From positions 20,549,295 to 20,613,294 of the forward strand of contig CP154956.1 in NCBI GenBank assembly GCA_039621445.1: DNA of 64,000 nt, in the 5' to 3' direction. The position numbers and the translations under genes were made by a program. The stretch comes from Euglena gracilis (Eukaryota; Euglenida; Euglenophyceae; Euglenales). Numbering within the stretch: the stretch's first letter is position 1; each line of letters opens with the position of its first letter. The notes under the pieces are model-generated. The model made no database searches and was not told the DNA's origin. It saw nothing but the letters and a program-made list of their open reading frames with translations. Positions 48,316 to 64,000 of the stretch are shown here, piece after piece.

Positions 48316-51300
48316 TCAGTTCCGCATCCGGCCGTCCTTCAGGCCACCGGAAAGAAATTGGATTTCGGCCACAGGGGGGAGGGGGTTCCTGGCTGGAACA
48401 AGGCTGCTGGCTGGCCTGACCCCCCCCCCCCCCGGCCTGGGGATGGCCCCGGAGTCACCCTTGCCCCGCTTGCAGGCCACCCCAACCGGGGGGGTAGCGG
48501 CACCTGTGCTTCTCCCCGTAGCCCACACTGCGGACGCGGGGCTCCTCGAGGAAATAGTCGGACAGGATGTCGATGGTCTCCCGCAGGCGGCTTGTTGGCT
48601 TCGCCGACCCCAAGGGGGGGGGGAGGTCCGACAAAGCCCTTGCCTCCCAGCCAAGCACTGCCACCCCACAGGGGGAACTGCACTCCGAGGGGAATTTCGA
48701 AAGAAACTGGGTTGCATCGATCAAATTTAGAGGCTGCCGTGGCACTTTAAATTTGTGTTGGTGTTGTGCCCCCCCCAAAAAACACTCACCGAAAAAAATC
48801 AATTCTGTTGCAGTTTTTTTGGTACAAAACTGTTCTGCCTGGATTTACATCAGACAAAAAAAATCGGCCACACACGCTGCCTTTCATAACCGCCTGGTCT
48901 CATACGTGTCTTCTCCCGTGCCCAGGATGAGGTAGTGGTCACAGTACTTGGCGGGGAAGCGCTCGAAGAAGCGGCCCACCTTGCTGACCACCTGCCGGTG
49001 GAAGGAGACACTTTGCAGGAAAGTGTAAGGTTGCAAGCCTAACGTTTACACCCACCCCCAAACGTTATACCAGCGTGGTGCGCCATGTCATTGCGGGCCA
49101 AGAGGACCCGCTGTTTGGACACCCAAGCAAGAATTACAAAAACTAAAATAAAAATAAAACACGACGGAGCTTGATAGAGCTTCGGCTTGGGGTTGAGGAC
49201 TGCAAACCGTGACAACCCGGGATTCAGCAAAAAGGTAAACCCGATAGTTAAAAAAAAAATGGAGGGCAGGGGAAGGACGACCTTGGTGTGTGGAATTTTT
49301 GGCGCATGGCGGAAGACCGGGCCCTGGTACTGCTTGAGGTTCTCGAACCGCTGCTCAATGGAGATGGTCTCTGTCATGAAGCACCTACGGTGAAAGGTGG
49401 TTTTCAGAACACCCGCCATCGCAGTGCACAACCAACGCCACGACACATGATGACAGACATCCCGCGTAATCCCAAGCCATCAACAAAGCCAGCAGGAAAA
49501 ATCATAAACAACCAATCATAACATTCCTTTTGGGCAACTTCGCCCATCCTTTTGTCCACAATCTGTTCTTCAAAAACTTTTGCAGATAATGGAGGTGTGG
49601 GTTCCAACAAATCCCTAGGAAACCCGACAAATCCCGGCAAATCCCGACAACAAGGATTTGTCGGAATTTGTCGGGATTTACGGACAGGCAGGGGGGTAGG
49701 GCACTTTCAACCCCCCTCGGGCAGGGGAAAAGGAAGAGGTGACGTAACGTGGGGCACCCTGAAGTTTCATGGGCACCGGAAGGGTGCCCTCCACGGCTGG
49801 ATTTGGAAGGGTGAGTGGCGCAGTCAAAAGCGCAGCACACCTCTTGAATGGAAATGGCAAAGCCTCCTGTATGATGAGCCGAGAGACGCACTTGGCGAAT
49901 CCCTCTGCGAAGGGGGAGAAGACCAGCAAAATATTTGATGTGGAAGAAAACGATGAGAAAACACACTTCTGTGTGGAATTCATTTCACGTCCCCTTGAAA
50001 AATTATTCGGCCCAATTCAGTAACCACAACCAACAAACCGACCTCAAAACCCCCCCCCCCAGGTCATGCAGGGCTTAAATGAATCAACGAGGAAAATCTC
50101 AAAAAAAAATTTCTTGACACTGGAAACTTTTATATCTTTTCTGGTTTTGAAAAACCTTTCAGGAAGATCGATCTTTTTGGGAAATGAGAGGTCAAACACA
50201 AAAATCATCCTAAATGCATTATTTTCTGATTTTTGATGAATAGAAACACACATTTATGTCAAGATCATTAATAAAGAGCACACAATCTGACAGCAGATTG
50301 TTTTAGAAAAATATCAACTGGTCCGTCAATGGGTTTGGGTGCTGTCCAAATAACTCTGGAGGGGGCTAGGGCCAAAAAGATTGATCCACTGGCTTTGCAG
50401 GAGACAATTTGAATGGTGGGGGTTTAGAAGCCGGTGTGTTCGATGTGCACACGCCCTTTCCCAACACCAACAAACCCCCCCTAATAGAAGCCCAGGTCCG
50501 CCACAAGCACAGGGTCCAAATAAAAGCGCACCCCCCTGGTCGTCGAAGGCAGCTGTCCGTTACCCCAAATGTTAACGGCAATTCTGAATAAAATCAACAA
50601 AAATCAGGCAGGTGGGGTTTAAATAAAAGCACACACCCCTGGTTCCAGAGGCGCTGCAAAAAGCGCACCCGCGCTTCCATTCAGGGAGTTCACTTTTAAA
50701 AGAAACCACCCCTGATGTCCCTCCAGGAAGTTCAACACTTTTGCCCAGCGTCTGGGCAGGAATTAGCAAACCTCCTCCCGCCCCCCGGAATTGGGCAAAA
50801 TGATAGATCAGGTGTTCATTCAGGGGGAAATGCTTGTGGAGAGGCTTCCAATACTGGTGAAGAGGCTGTTGACGATAACATAACAAGCGTCGATTTTTTT
50901 TAGTGGCTATTAATTCATGAAAAATAAACTTTGATCGTTGCACGATGCTGGAGAACATTTTTCACGGAACACGTTCTCAAATCTGAGACCAATGGTTGAA
51001 ATCACACACAAATTGGGTTCTGAAGAATGATAATGGAACCAACAAAAAAAACAACAAAAAAAAGTGTTTTAAATGTAAATACACAGCTTTAATAATATTT
51101 AAGTAAAAATTTAAATATTATACGATGATCCGGATACTAAAAATTCTACATTTGGCAGAAAACTGGAAGACACCGCCGGGACAATGTACCGGGGCCCACC
51201 AGGCACATCAACTCCTTGTAAGTGCGGGCTTCCACTTTAAACTGCCGGTCTGGCGTGAGGCATTCAAGGAGGCGGCTGCACACGATGTCGTGCACGGAGG

Positions 51301-54300
51301 AGCCTTCTGCGGCAAAAAAAAAAAAAGCAACAAAAAGCACAAACAAGAATCTCACGGGGGAATTACCTCCTTGTCAAAATCATTTTTGAGACGCAAGAGC
51401 CCAGAATGAAACGTGTACTCTAACCCTCGCGGGGACAGCCCGGAAAGCAGGGTGTTGGCTTTTTTGATGTGCCCGATATGTGTCAAAAAAATGTGTGCGA
51501 AACTCAGTGGGTGGAGGGGCTGGCCGTACCATGCCCCCCCCCCCCTCGCAACAGTTGGTGTTGTCCTCGTTGTGATGGCAGGGAGATGCCCCCCATGCCC
51601 GCTCGTGTTTTGAACACGAAGCGTAAGCAATGAGGATCACACCAACTGTCTGCCTCCATTTTTTCCTCCTGGAACCTACCTTGCCATTCAGGGGGGAAAA
51701 AAAACAGCAAAATTTTGGGTGGATACAACATTTTTCGGGCATGGGTCCACTTTGGATGAAAATTGCACAAATTGGGGAAAATTGGAGGTACAGAACGGAA
51801 ATTTGGCCTCCAACATATTCATAGCCCACCCAGAAAAGGTTGATTCCACCCCAAATTCAAAGCCCCCCCCCAATTATAAAGCCCTCCCCGAAGGTCTTGA
51901 AATCCCACCCAAACATAAAGTTGGGGGGGAGGGCTTTTTGTTTGGGGGGGAGGATACCCTTCCATGTAACACTGCTGTGTTGAGGCTATTTCAGCAACTC
52001 GAAGGAGGAAGAAGAAGGACAAGGGTGACTGCAAGAACAATCGGGCCTCTGCCCTGTTTTTTTTGTTATTCTCCTCAATGTTTCACATACTGTGTGATCA
52101 TGGAAGAATTCATTGTGCAAAGATTTCTAACCCATATCAGGTTTATTTCTTTGAGGTCTCCTGAATTTTAAAACAGTTCCTTCTTCTTCTTCTTCTTCTT
52201 CTGCACGGACCCTTTGTCGGGTGCCTTCATCACTTTGATTTCACTTTTTTGTTCCTGTTTGCCTGAATTTTTTTGGATTTTTCTGTTTGCCACTATCATG
52301 TTCAGATGTTCAGAAGGGGTTCTTGGAGGACCCCGGGTCAGAGAAAATTTTAGGCGGGATGCTGGCTGGCTGAACCCCACTCAGGGGGGTGGGGTCAAAT
52401 TTTCTTAAGCTACACCCGGCTTGACCTTTTTCACCCCAAAATCATCCCGAAGGGGAAAACCAGCTATTTGCGAGGGAGGGACAGATAGGGTGTCCAGCAC
52501 AGAGCCCACGGGCTGATTATGGATCAGCGTCAGTCTTGCACTCCCTCATACCAAAAATGAAAACCAAAAGTTCCAGGAATTGCATACACCGAGGAAAGAC
52601 ACACCTTTCGGAGGGCCCTTTGGGGCCTTCGCTGGCCCGTCCGCTGCAGCCATGCGTCATGCCATCGGGCACTGCCTGGGGAGGGGCGGCAAAGAGGAAT
52701 TGAAGGCGATATGGAAAGCAACCTTCGCGTCAGGATTTCGTGAGGACTCGGCTCCAAGCAGCCTGGCTGGGAGCTGCTGGCGATCGGAGCCAGGAGGTTT
52801 CCTGTGCTGGAGGGGACCCCACCATGTACAAAGTTCAGGTGGGCCTTCCGCCGGACACGGACTGGAGGAGGGGTTCGGGCTGACCCCCGGGGAAGGTACC
52901 CGGGACCCCGAAAACTCAAATTTTTCAAAGTTCAATTCTTTTCCCTCTGCCACATTTGACATCTCTTTTGCCAAAAAGTGCCAATGCCCTATCCAGCCAT
53001 GCTTTACTTCCCCCCCCCCCCCCAACGCTTCGTGTAGCCCGAGTTACGGCCATTTTTCGGCCAATTTTGGCCCATTTCAGGGGTGATTTTGTTTGGGCTG
53101 TTTTCAGGGTTAAAAAAAAAATTGATGTTTCCGAAATATCTCGGAAATGAAGCAAAATCAAAGGAAACATCCGGAGACCTAAATTGAAGCCCTTGGAACA
53201 CCCTATCTAACACTGTTTCGAGTTCCCTGTAACTTGCCGGCTTGCCCGAGGTACACCCATTTCAAGTCTGTTTCACTCCAAATCTGTTCGGTTTTGGTCC
53301 GTTTCGACTTGGCCGTTTTCGGGCCATTTCCGGGCCAAAAAGTTGAAAATTTTTCAAAATATCTCAAAAATGGCGGGGAATCAGAGGAATTGACTGGGGA
53401 CCTAAAATAAAGTCCCCTGGACCCTCTATCGCCTTGTGTAGAATGTCAGGGCCAGTTGCGGGCTGGGGCTGGACCGCTGGCCGGGCCGCCAGGCTGCCGG
53501 CCAGGCCAGGCCGGGCCGTGCCACCTGCCACGAGCCTCAAACATCTAAACGTCTGTTGCAGCATGGCACCATCAGACAGGTAAAAAGCTCAGCACCACAC
53601 ACAACCTGATCCAGCCAGCACCTGTTTCCCAGCCACGCCTTTTTCCAGCCGGCCTGCGCGACTCCCCCCCCCGGGTGTTTAGAAAACGGAAAGCATGTGG
53701 GGTTGGAAAGATTATGTCATCAAGGGTTCCAAGGGTTTGGTGCCCAGACGCCTATAGAAATCTTCTGCAGTTGAATTTTTGAACGTTTTCAATAAAGCAC
53801 ACCCCCAAAAGAAACCCTAAAATGGCCGTTTTGGGCCATAAAAGCGCAGCGAACCCTGGGCCAGGCGTGTCGGCGGCCAAAACGGCGAACGGGAGGCGAT
53901 AGAGGGCCTCCAGGGGCACATTTGGTCTGACTGACATTTCTAGAAACAATGTACGATTTCTCGAGATATTTTCGAAAAGCGATTTTTTGACCGAAAGTCT
54001 CACCCCAGGGTCAAAAATCGATTTTTAGTTGCGTCCAGGCATTGTCTGCGACACACCAAAAGCAGGAAAGGCATGACTCAAAGTTTTATGCCAAAAGCAA
54101 AAAAAAACACCTTCAACAAATCCCAACCATCAAAGATTTTCTGATTCTGTAAGTGCAAAAGGCTTGATTTCACCTTCGATTTGCGTGGTCTACGTCGCGG
54201 TACTGAATGGACACCCAGGGGACTATCTTGTGGTGAGAACATGTCACATGCCTTCACCTCGCCTTGCCCCTCGCCAACGCTGGAGCCAAAATGGCGGCGG

Positions 54301-55744
54301 CGGGCCGGGGCGTGCGTCCACCACATCGGGGAACGTTAGGGACCCGGCCGGGTCGAGCGGCGGCCCCGAGTGCCTTCGATGTGCCAGTGCCAGTCAACAG
54401 CGGTCAGGGCCACGGTAGAGACCGTCTTTGCACAAATGGAAAGAAGCGGGCGGAGGGAGGAAGCGCGGGAAGGGTCACTGACCCTTTGGCAAGGAATCCC
54501 CTCTCAAAGGCTACTATTGTTAAAGACCCCAAGGGTCAAATCTTTGGCCATTTTGCTAAAAGCCACTAGCCCCTCCCCAAGGCCTTTGTGGGAAAAAACA
54601 ACTTCCGGCGCCGCGCACCGAGATGGAAATGGGGTTTTCAATGTGTTTTTTAAGCTGATTTTGTTCAAAAAAAAATTCTTAGGTTGGGCGTTTTGGCAGT
54701 TTTGGGGGGTTAAAAAGTTCAAAAAAAAATCTGGCGCGGAAAAAGTTTTCCACCGGCTAGGGGGATGGTCCACTGGGATTTCCACCAATCAAATTTGGAC
54801 AAGCTGCAGCCGAGCCCCCCCCCCCCCACCCGGGGCATCAACGAATCCTTAAGCAGAAATCTGTGATTTCTTGGGGCGTACTACTGAGGGAGTCCCTTGT
54901 GCTCTTGGGCAGCGTTGCGAAAGGGGGTCCCAACAATCCAGAGGCAAATAGCTCCTCCAAAGCAACATGGGGCGACGGAGAAATATCCATCCAAAGCAAT
55001 GAAGAAATATCCATCTACAGTTTAAGGCTTCCGTGTGTTAAACACCATTGTGGATCACCTGAAAATTTTGAGGGCCCTCCCTGTGTCCTGTGGTGATGGT
55101 GTGCAGTGCACACACTGGCAGGGACTTGCCCTACGCACCAGTTAGTTCCAGTGCAACGAGCTGTGCAAAATGAGGCGGGTCCTGCGAGGACAATTTTGCC
55201 TTTTCTGACCCCTTTCATAATGGAAAACAAACCCAGCGTCGCGCAAGGGGGCGAAGTGGTCCACACTGTGGTGAGGAGCACTGGGCCCCATCTTTGGAAA
55301 ACGCAAGATAAAAACCCTTGTCAACACAGGTTGAGGGGAAATGGATTTGACGAAGGGACCATTTTCGGGTCAAATTGCCTTTCAGCCCAAAAATGGTCGC
55401 CTTGCTTCGCTCACTGCTGCAATTTGGGAGTAAGAAGAGACGACATCACAAAGTTTTCATAAAAAAGAATGGACCTGAGTTCAAACGAGACTCTCCTCCA
55501 GGAAAGCGGGTGGCCGATGCACCGTTCTCAACAGACTCGGCCAGATGAAGGTCAGACCAAAGTCACAGTGCGAGCAGTCTTCCCGTGCACCGTCCGCAAA
55601 TGCACGTACAGGTGGTACGGCGCGATGAAGGACCTCGGGCAGTACGGGCAGCCGAACTTCCTCTGCCGGGCCAGAGGACGCCCTGCTGGCAGGGATGCTG
55701 CCGGGGTCCCAGACATGTGGTTGCTTTGGCCCCCGGGAGGCCCC
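48316..55744 (-). CDS. Multi-exon gene with C2H2 zinc finger, copy B (uninterrupted)
   Basis: The exons correspond one to one with copy A: 55,744-55,558 (zinc finger), 54,954-54,882, unresolved middle, 51,306-51,190; 49,904-49,841; 49,384-49,282; 48,991-48,906; 48,590-48,504; 48,388-48,316 ending in TGA. The last six give an open, phase-consistent frame of about 175 residues with short motifs such as YLILGTGED and LSDYFLEEPRVRSVGYGEKH. The coding exons are much better conserved between copies than the introns, which argues for real coding. Function of the C-terminal region is not recognised. The middle part (about 52-54 kb) contains further open, GC-rich stretches on the minus strand that I could not join with confidence. 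Confidence 0.62.
51404..51871. mobile_element. Inverted segment (copy B orientation)
   Basis: Counterpart of 4,086-4,551, inverted in place between conserved flanks (ending gcaagagccca on the left and ataaagccctcc on the right). Any minus-strand reading here repeats the plus-strand reading of copy A. No coding function is claimed. Confidence 0.8.
53799..54006. other. Micro-inversion, copy B orientation
   Basis: Reverse complement of 7,945-8,158 between otherwise collinear flanks. The left junction falls in AATAAAGCACACCCCC, a motif of the small dispersed repeat family also seen near 3,210 and 48,005. Confidence 0.78.
55558..55744 (-). CDS. C2H2 zinc-finger exon, copy B
   Basis: Same finger as in copy A (CPYC...HLRTVH), but the exon is 187 nt rather than 186 because one extra base lies just after the acceptor. 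With the same acceptor this shifts the phase relative to copy A, so either one copy carries a frameshift or the acceptor used differs. Confidence 0.55.
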
Positions 55745-55769
55745 CTGCAGTGCAGAATTGAAATGCCTG

Positions 55770-59650
<3,881 letters not shown>

Positions 59651-61521
59651 TTCTCGTTCAAAAGCCAATTTTGGTTATGTGGACACTGGGATCACATTTG
59701 CAGGGATATGCACCCGAAAACCAAAATCGTATGAGGTGTGTGGACTGTAAAACCAGTAGCAATGATGCTCAAGCAACTGCCTGGTCCCAAAAGAGGACCA
59801 CCTGGACAGCGGAAGGGATGAACCCTGTGGAGAACAATAGTTCGCTCAGCTCAACAGACCACAAACCACCAAACTATCCAACTACTTTTTTGGGGTGACT
59901 TTTTTTGGGGTGAGAAAATCCTCCGACTAACCGCTCAAAATTTGGTGCCAAGATTTTCGGGTTTTTTGAACGAATTCCAAAACCAAATTTCCAGCAGAAC
60001 TCTACGTGCTGGGTAGTTAGGCCGCCGAAGATCCTATAAATGAAGTGTTTTCAAAGGTTAGGTGTTCAAATTATTTCTTGACCAATTATATGTGGTATGC
60101 CCTCGATAGACCATGTAAAAGCGTCCATAAATTGATTTTATGACTTTGCTTTGCTTAACGCAAGAGGCGTCAAAGAATGCAGGAGAAAAAATATAAAGCA
60201 AAATATTTGGGGAAATTGTGGTGCTTCCTCAAAATTGTGGCTTCCCATGCTTTTTGTTCTGTGGTCCATGGAAAACTTGGCACCCCACAGCTGGATTGAT
60301 CACCCAAAATTCAGTCCAGGGATAACTATCGAAAAATTGAGGGAAACCCAGGACCAGGATTATTACAGGGAAATGGCAGTGAGTATCATGAGTATGACAC
60401 AATCAACACACCGAAATGGCCCCCATTGCCATTGTGGTGGAATCATCAACAAACTTGAATGACCTCAAAATAAACAGTCCCAACAGCATCAGCGCAAAGC
60501 TGCATCCTCCAATAACCAGAGAGTACTTCTGAAGACAGGAAGGATGTTCTTTAAAAAAGAGGAAGAGGTGAAAGAGCATGTGAAAGGGGATGGGGTTCCC
60601 CAGGGGAGGGGGAGTGATTTTGAACTATTGTATGTGAGGCTGTGCTGACTGGTTTTTGAAGCGAAAGGTGACCCACCCTGGGGGTAACGATTGGCAATAC
60701 AGTTTGGTGGGGCATGCCTGTGCTTGGTTTGCATTTCGGCCACCCCCCGCTGCTGTGACTGGCTTTTCTCCAAAGAAAAAAAAACCCAAGAAAGCCCACT
60801 TTTCCTTAAAATTGCCAAAATTTTTGAAATTTTGGGGAGGACGAAAGTATTGGCGAGTGGTGACCCCCTCCACAAAGATCCGGGTGTTAACGTTGTCTGT
60901 TGCTGGAAACTTCCAGGCGTTTATTTGGGGATTTTTTTTGTATTTTGTTTTTCTGGCCGGTCTGGGCCCCAGGAGTCATCCTTTTGGGCTTCCAAAAACA
61001 CCAAAAATATTTATTTAGAGCTTCGTGCCATGTACAAAACAGTCATTGATATTTCATATCATTTTTTTTGTCCTCAAAATCCCAAAGTCACAGTTTTGAA
61101 AGTTCTCATACCTAAAAATGGAAATTCCAGCAATGCTTCAAGGAATATTTTGCACCATCCCCGGCTTTGACCCGCCAACCCTCCCTGGGTTGGTGATGAA
61201 TGGCACTGTTTACCATAACCATTGTCCTGTTTCCGGGAAAAATTGTTCAGGCATTACAACTGTATTTTTGTCTTTCAGGCTTTATGTTTGACCGTCACCC
61301 CCCCCCCTTCCACTCTGCCATATGATCAGAGGTGATTATTTGGTAAAACAAATCGCTTTTCAAAGTATCTTCCAGAAAAATTGTGTCCTTTTTGAAAATG
61401 TCGGTCACGCCAAATGTACTGGGCACTGGGCTATCTCTTGAGAGTAAGAGCGAAGCTTACCCTGATCCACTATCCAACAGGGCCGAGGGCACGAGTTGTG
61501 TTCGATCAACTGGAGGGGGGT
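59651..61521. other. Right part of copy B, no gene seen
   Basis: Collinear with 10,546-11,576 and 15,942-16,661. The satellite is absent. No exon with splice partners was found. Confidence 0.5.
60721..60816. other. Micro-inversion, copy B orientation
   Basis: Reverse complement of 15,847-15,941. About 45 bp to its left (60,677-60,720) have no counterpart in copy A, where the satellite sits instead. Confidence 0.76.
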
Positions 61522-64000
61522 CTCAGAGTGTTGTGACTTCTCAGGCAGGACCACACCATTCCTTAACGACCACGTCCTTTAGAAGAAATTCAGCCTTCCA
61601 GACCACAAATACATGGGTTTTGGTAATTCCCCAAACAAATGTCAGTGCTGGGTGGGTCATTTTCCCCGGAGTGACAAAATTCGGACAAGTTTTAGGTACA
61701 AGGGGGACTTTGGGGCATTATTTTACCCATGACTTTTGACCACCAATTTTTCTCAATGCCCCAAAACAGGTAAACCAAAATGGGTAAACAGGCAAACCAA
61801 ACCCAAACCCCAGGACCAGGTTTTTGGCTCCGCACCCCCGAAAAACCCATCAAAGCCACCTGATCGCCTGCTAACAAAATGGTCAGTCACTCCAAAGAAA
61901 CAAAATAACAAAATAAAACCTCCCTCCAAATATAACCCCCCACAAAACACAATCCCCTCCCCAAATACCCCCCTTGGGGTCCGACTTCGGGAGCCGAGCT
62001 TCACCCCCCCCCCCGGGGGGATTCTTGGACTTGTTGTGAGCTTGTGCGTGACAAGGCTTTTAACTTCGCAGAGATGGGAAATGCAAAAAAAAATTGTGTG
62101 GAAAAAAAACCAAGCATTAAATAAATATGCAAGATATGGTCGAAAACGTGGGGGGGAAGCATTTCTATGCACCAACCGGCGGGCAGTGCTGGAAGAATAT
62201 CTCAAAAAAATCCAGTTATAAACACCTAACCCAACTTTGGGTGAAAAAAATAACCCCGGGGTTACATTTGGGAGAAGAAGACAATATGGTTTGGCTCGAA
62301 AGGGGGAGGGAGGTGGAAATCAAAAACATCGACACGGAAAGCATCGGAAGCTCAGAAAAATTGAAGCTTCAGGCTGCCAGGAAGAATGTTTGCCTGGCCA
62401 GTACCATACAGTCACAACACAGATTGCTATGAAGGGCCCTGGCCACTCACCACGCAGCAAACTGGGCCAGAAGCGAAGTTAGTGCCGGCCATAAACAGAC
62501 AAGAAGCCTTAGTGCAACTAAGGGGGGTTACAAAGAGGGGACAATCTAATTTATTTACAACCTGCAATTGAAGAAGTCGAACACGACTTTTGAAGAAATC
62601 ACTGCAGATGAGCTTCATACCAATTGGCTGACAATGGTTGAACGCCGAGGAACAAAATTGCCCCAGTCCCCATTTGCTTCAGCGGCACCAGCAGAAGATG
62701 GACGGGGAGGAATACCCTGAGCAACATGGGCGCAAATGAAAGTGAAGTGCCGCTGCCATAAGAAAACCCTGAAAAACCTGAGATTGGAGGGCTATGCGAG
62801 AAAATCTGGTGGGGGGTCAACCCCCACCCACCCACCACAGCAACAAGAGATTCTTTTGGTGTTGAACGAAAATTTTGACCTGCATCCCCAGAAAAACTTA
62901 AAGCCTGGTTGGAGAGGGGGGTCGGAGCCCCATAACAGGATGGGGATGAGGAGAGGCCAGACTCCCCTGCCCGCCACCCAAAGTGTTTAAGCGGTTCTGT
63001 ACAGCCCTGAGGATGGGCAGGGAGCTTTCCTTTTGGACAGGGTAATGCAAATTATAACCTGATGTTTGAAATGAGAATGCGCTTTCATTTTTCTTGCTCC
63101 TTCTCATTTCTCCATTAGATGCATCACAAACATAGAAATATGCTGACAGTTTCCATCTGGGTAATATCTGGAATATTCTAGAACCACTCGGGGTACCAAG
63201 ATGGACATACCGCATGGCATGGCCCTGACATTTTTTTGGAAACACCTTTCATGGGGCTGTTGTTATAATGATTCACCATCATTCAATTCTTATTGAACAC
63301 TATGACATGTGCATTATTCATTTATCCACATGTGTTGCTATTTTCACAGAAGGTTTTTATTAACTATAACTGAATATTGAAAAAAAATAGAATTGGATGA
63401 ACGTATTGAGAAAAGATTTAACTTGAAATTATAAAATAATTCTCTGAAAAAGAAAAAAAACAATATGGGAGCATTATGGGAATATGGGAATATGGGAACA
63501 CACCAAACAAACCCAAAAACCCAACTTCTGCTTTTAAGACTTTCATGGCATGAAAAAAATAGAACTGCAAAGCTCACTGAAATGTGCCTGATCAACAAAC
63601 AAGATGGCACACCTGTCGAGGAATCAAATACTGTTTCTCTGGCGAAAAAGTTGTCTTACTCGTTGACGATGCCGGATAACAATGCGGGGTTTGGGTCGTA
63701 AGAAATGTTGTTGGGACACCCAATCGCCAGGAGGGTGGGCTGGGTTTGGCTTGGCATACAGAAATCACAACTTCTGGCTCTCCCAGGACTGGCCACAACT
63801 TTCAGGGGCATGCCAATGTGGACAGACTATCGCAACGCCCCCTTTGGCTGGGATGAGATAATAAACATCTGTCTTCTCAGAGGGAAAATGAAAAAAAATA
63901 GAAATAGAATATACCTCTGGCAATAGGCTGTGAAGAGGGGCTGGGTTGTGCGTTGAGCACCAGCCACAAAATTTGGGTCGCACAAAAAAATTATATCCCC
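61522..64000. other. Single-copy right end with weak coding candidates
   Basis: This is sequence beyond the duplication. Plus-strand open stretches at 62,262-62,432 (DNMVWLERGREVEIKNIDTE) and 63,550-63,701 (AKLTEMCLINKQDGTPVEES) look mildly protein-like, and 63,785-63,880 has an acceptor (ggctctcccag). None has a convincing partner or codon bias. A short C-run/G-run hairpin lies at 62,005-62,022. Confidence 0.3.

Overview
This is eukaryotic nuclear DNA. Coding sequence appears only as short, GC-rich exons (about 50-300 bp) with GT..AG boundaries, spread through long introns and intergenic DNA packed with G/C homopolymers, TG/TGCG microsatellites, small inverted-repeat elements and a 216-bp satellite. 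There is no operon structure and no bacterial signal. A protist or unicellular alga fits best. I cannot name the species, and exon models were built by eye from splice phase and reading frame.

Layout. Copy A (1-16,661) and copy B (48,073-61,521) are two diverged versions of one locus. Copy A ends exactly at a 13-base assembly gap (16,662-16,674); copy B runs on into single-copy DNA. They carry the same minus-strand gene (C2H2 zinc-finger exon upstream, six phase-matched 3' exons ending in a stop). They differ by three small inversions, several clean insertions with target-site duplications, a TG array of about 0.4 kb in A versus 3.9 kb in B, and a 4.3-kb satellite found only in A. In copy A a nested transposable element interrupts a conserved coding exon of the gene.

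The single-copy middle (16,675-48,072) holds mostly minus-strand genes in pieces: a Gar1/Naf1-domain exon abutting the gap; a two/three-exon gene at 18.1-19.8 kb; a Pro/Ser-rich gene at 20.8-26.9 kb whose last exon ends in an FtsZ-like C-terminal peptide; a gene at 29.1-31.6 kb; a four-exon gene end at 33.1-35.6 kb; and a ten-exon, phase-consistent unrecognised gene at 37.4-43.9 kb. From 44.7 to 47.9 kb there is a compositionally different, apparently gene-free stretch with 13 copies of a palindrome related to GAATGCGCACCTGCGCATTC that I do not see elsewhere in the window. The right end (61.5-64.0 kb) is single-copy with only weak coding candidates.

The most unusual material is structural: the palindrome cluster, the allele-like duplication with micro-inversions, an 8-bp excision footprint, nested hAT-like miniature elements, and the satellite with higher-order repeats. 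No virus, toxin, CRISPR, rRNA or tRNA was recognised.
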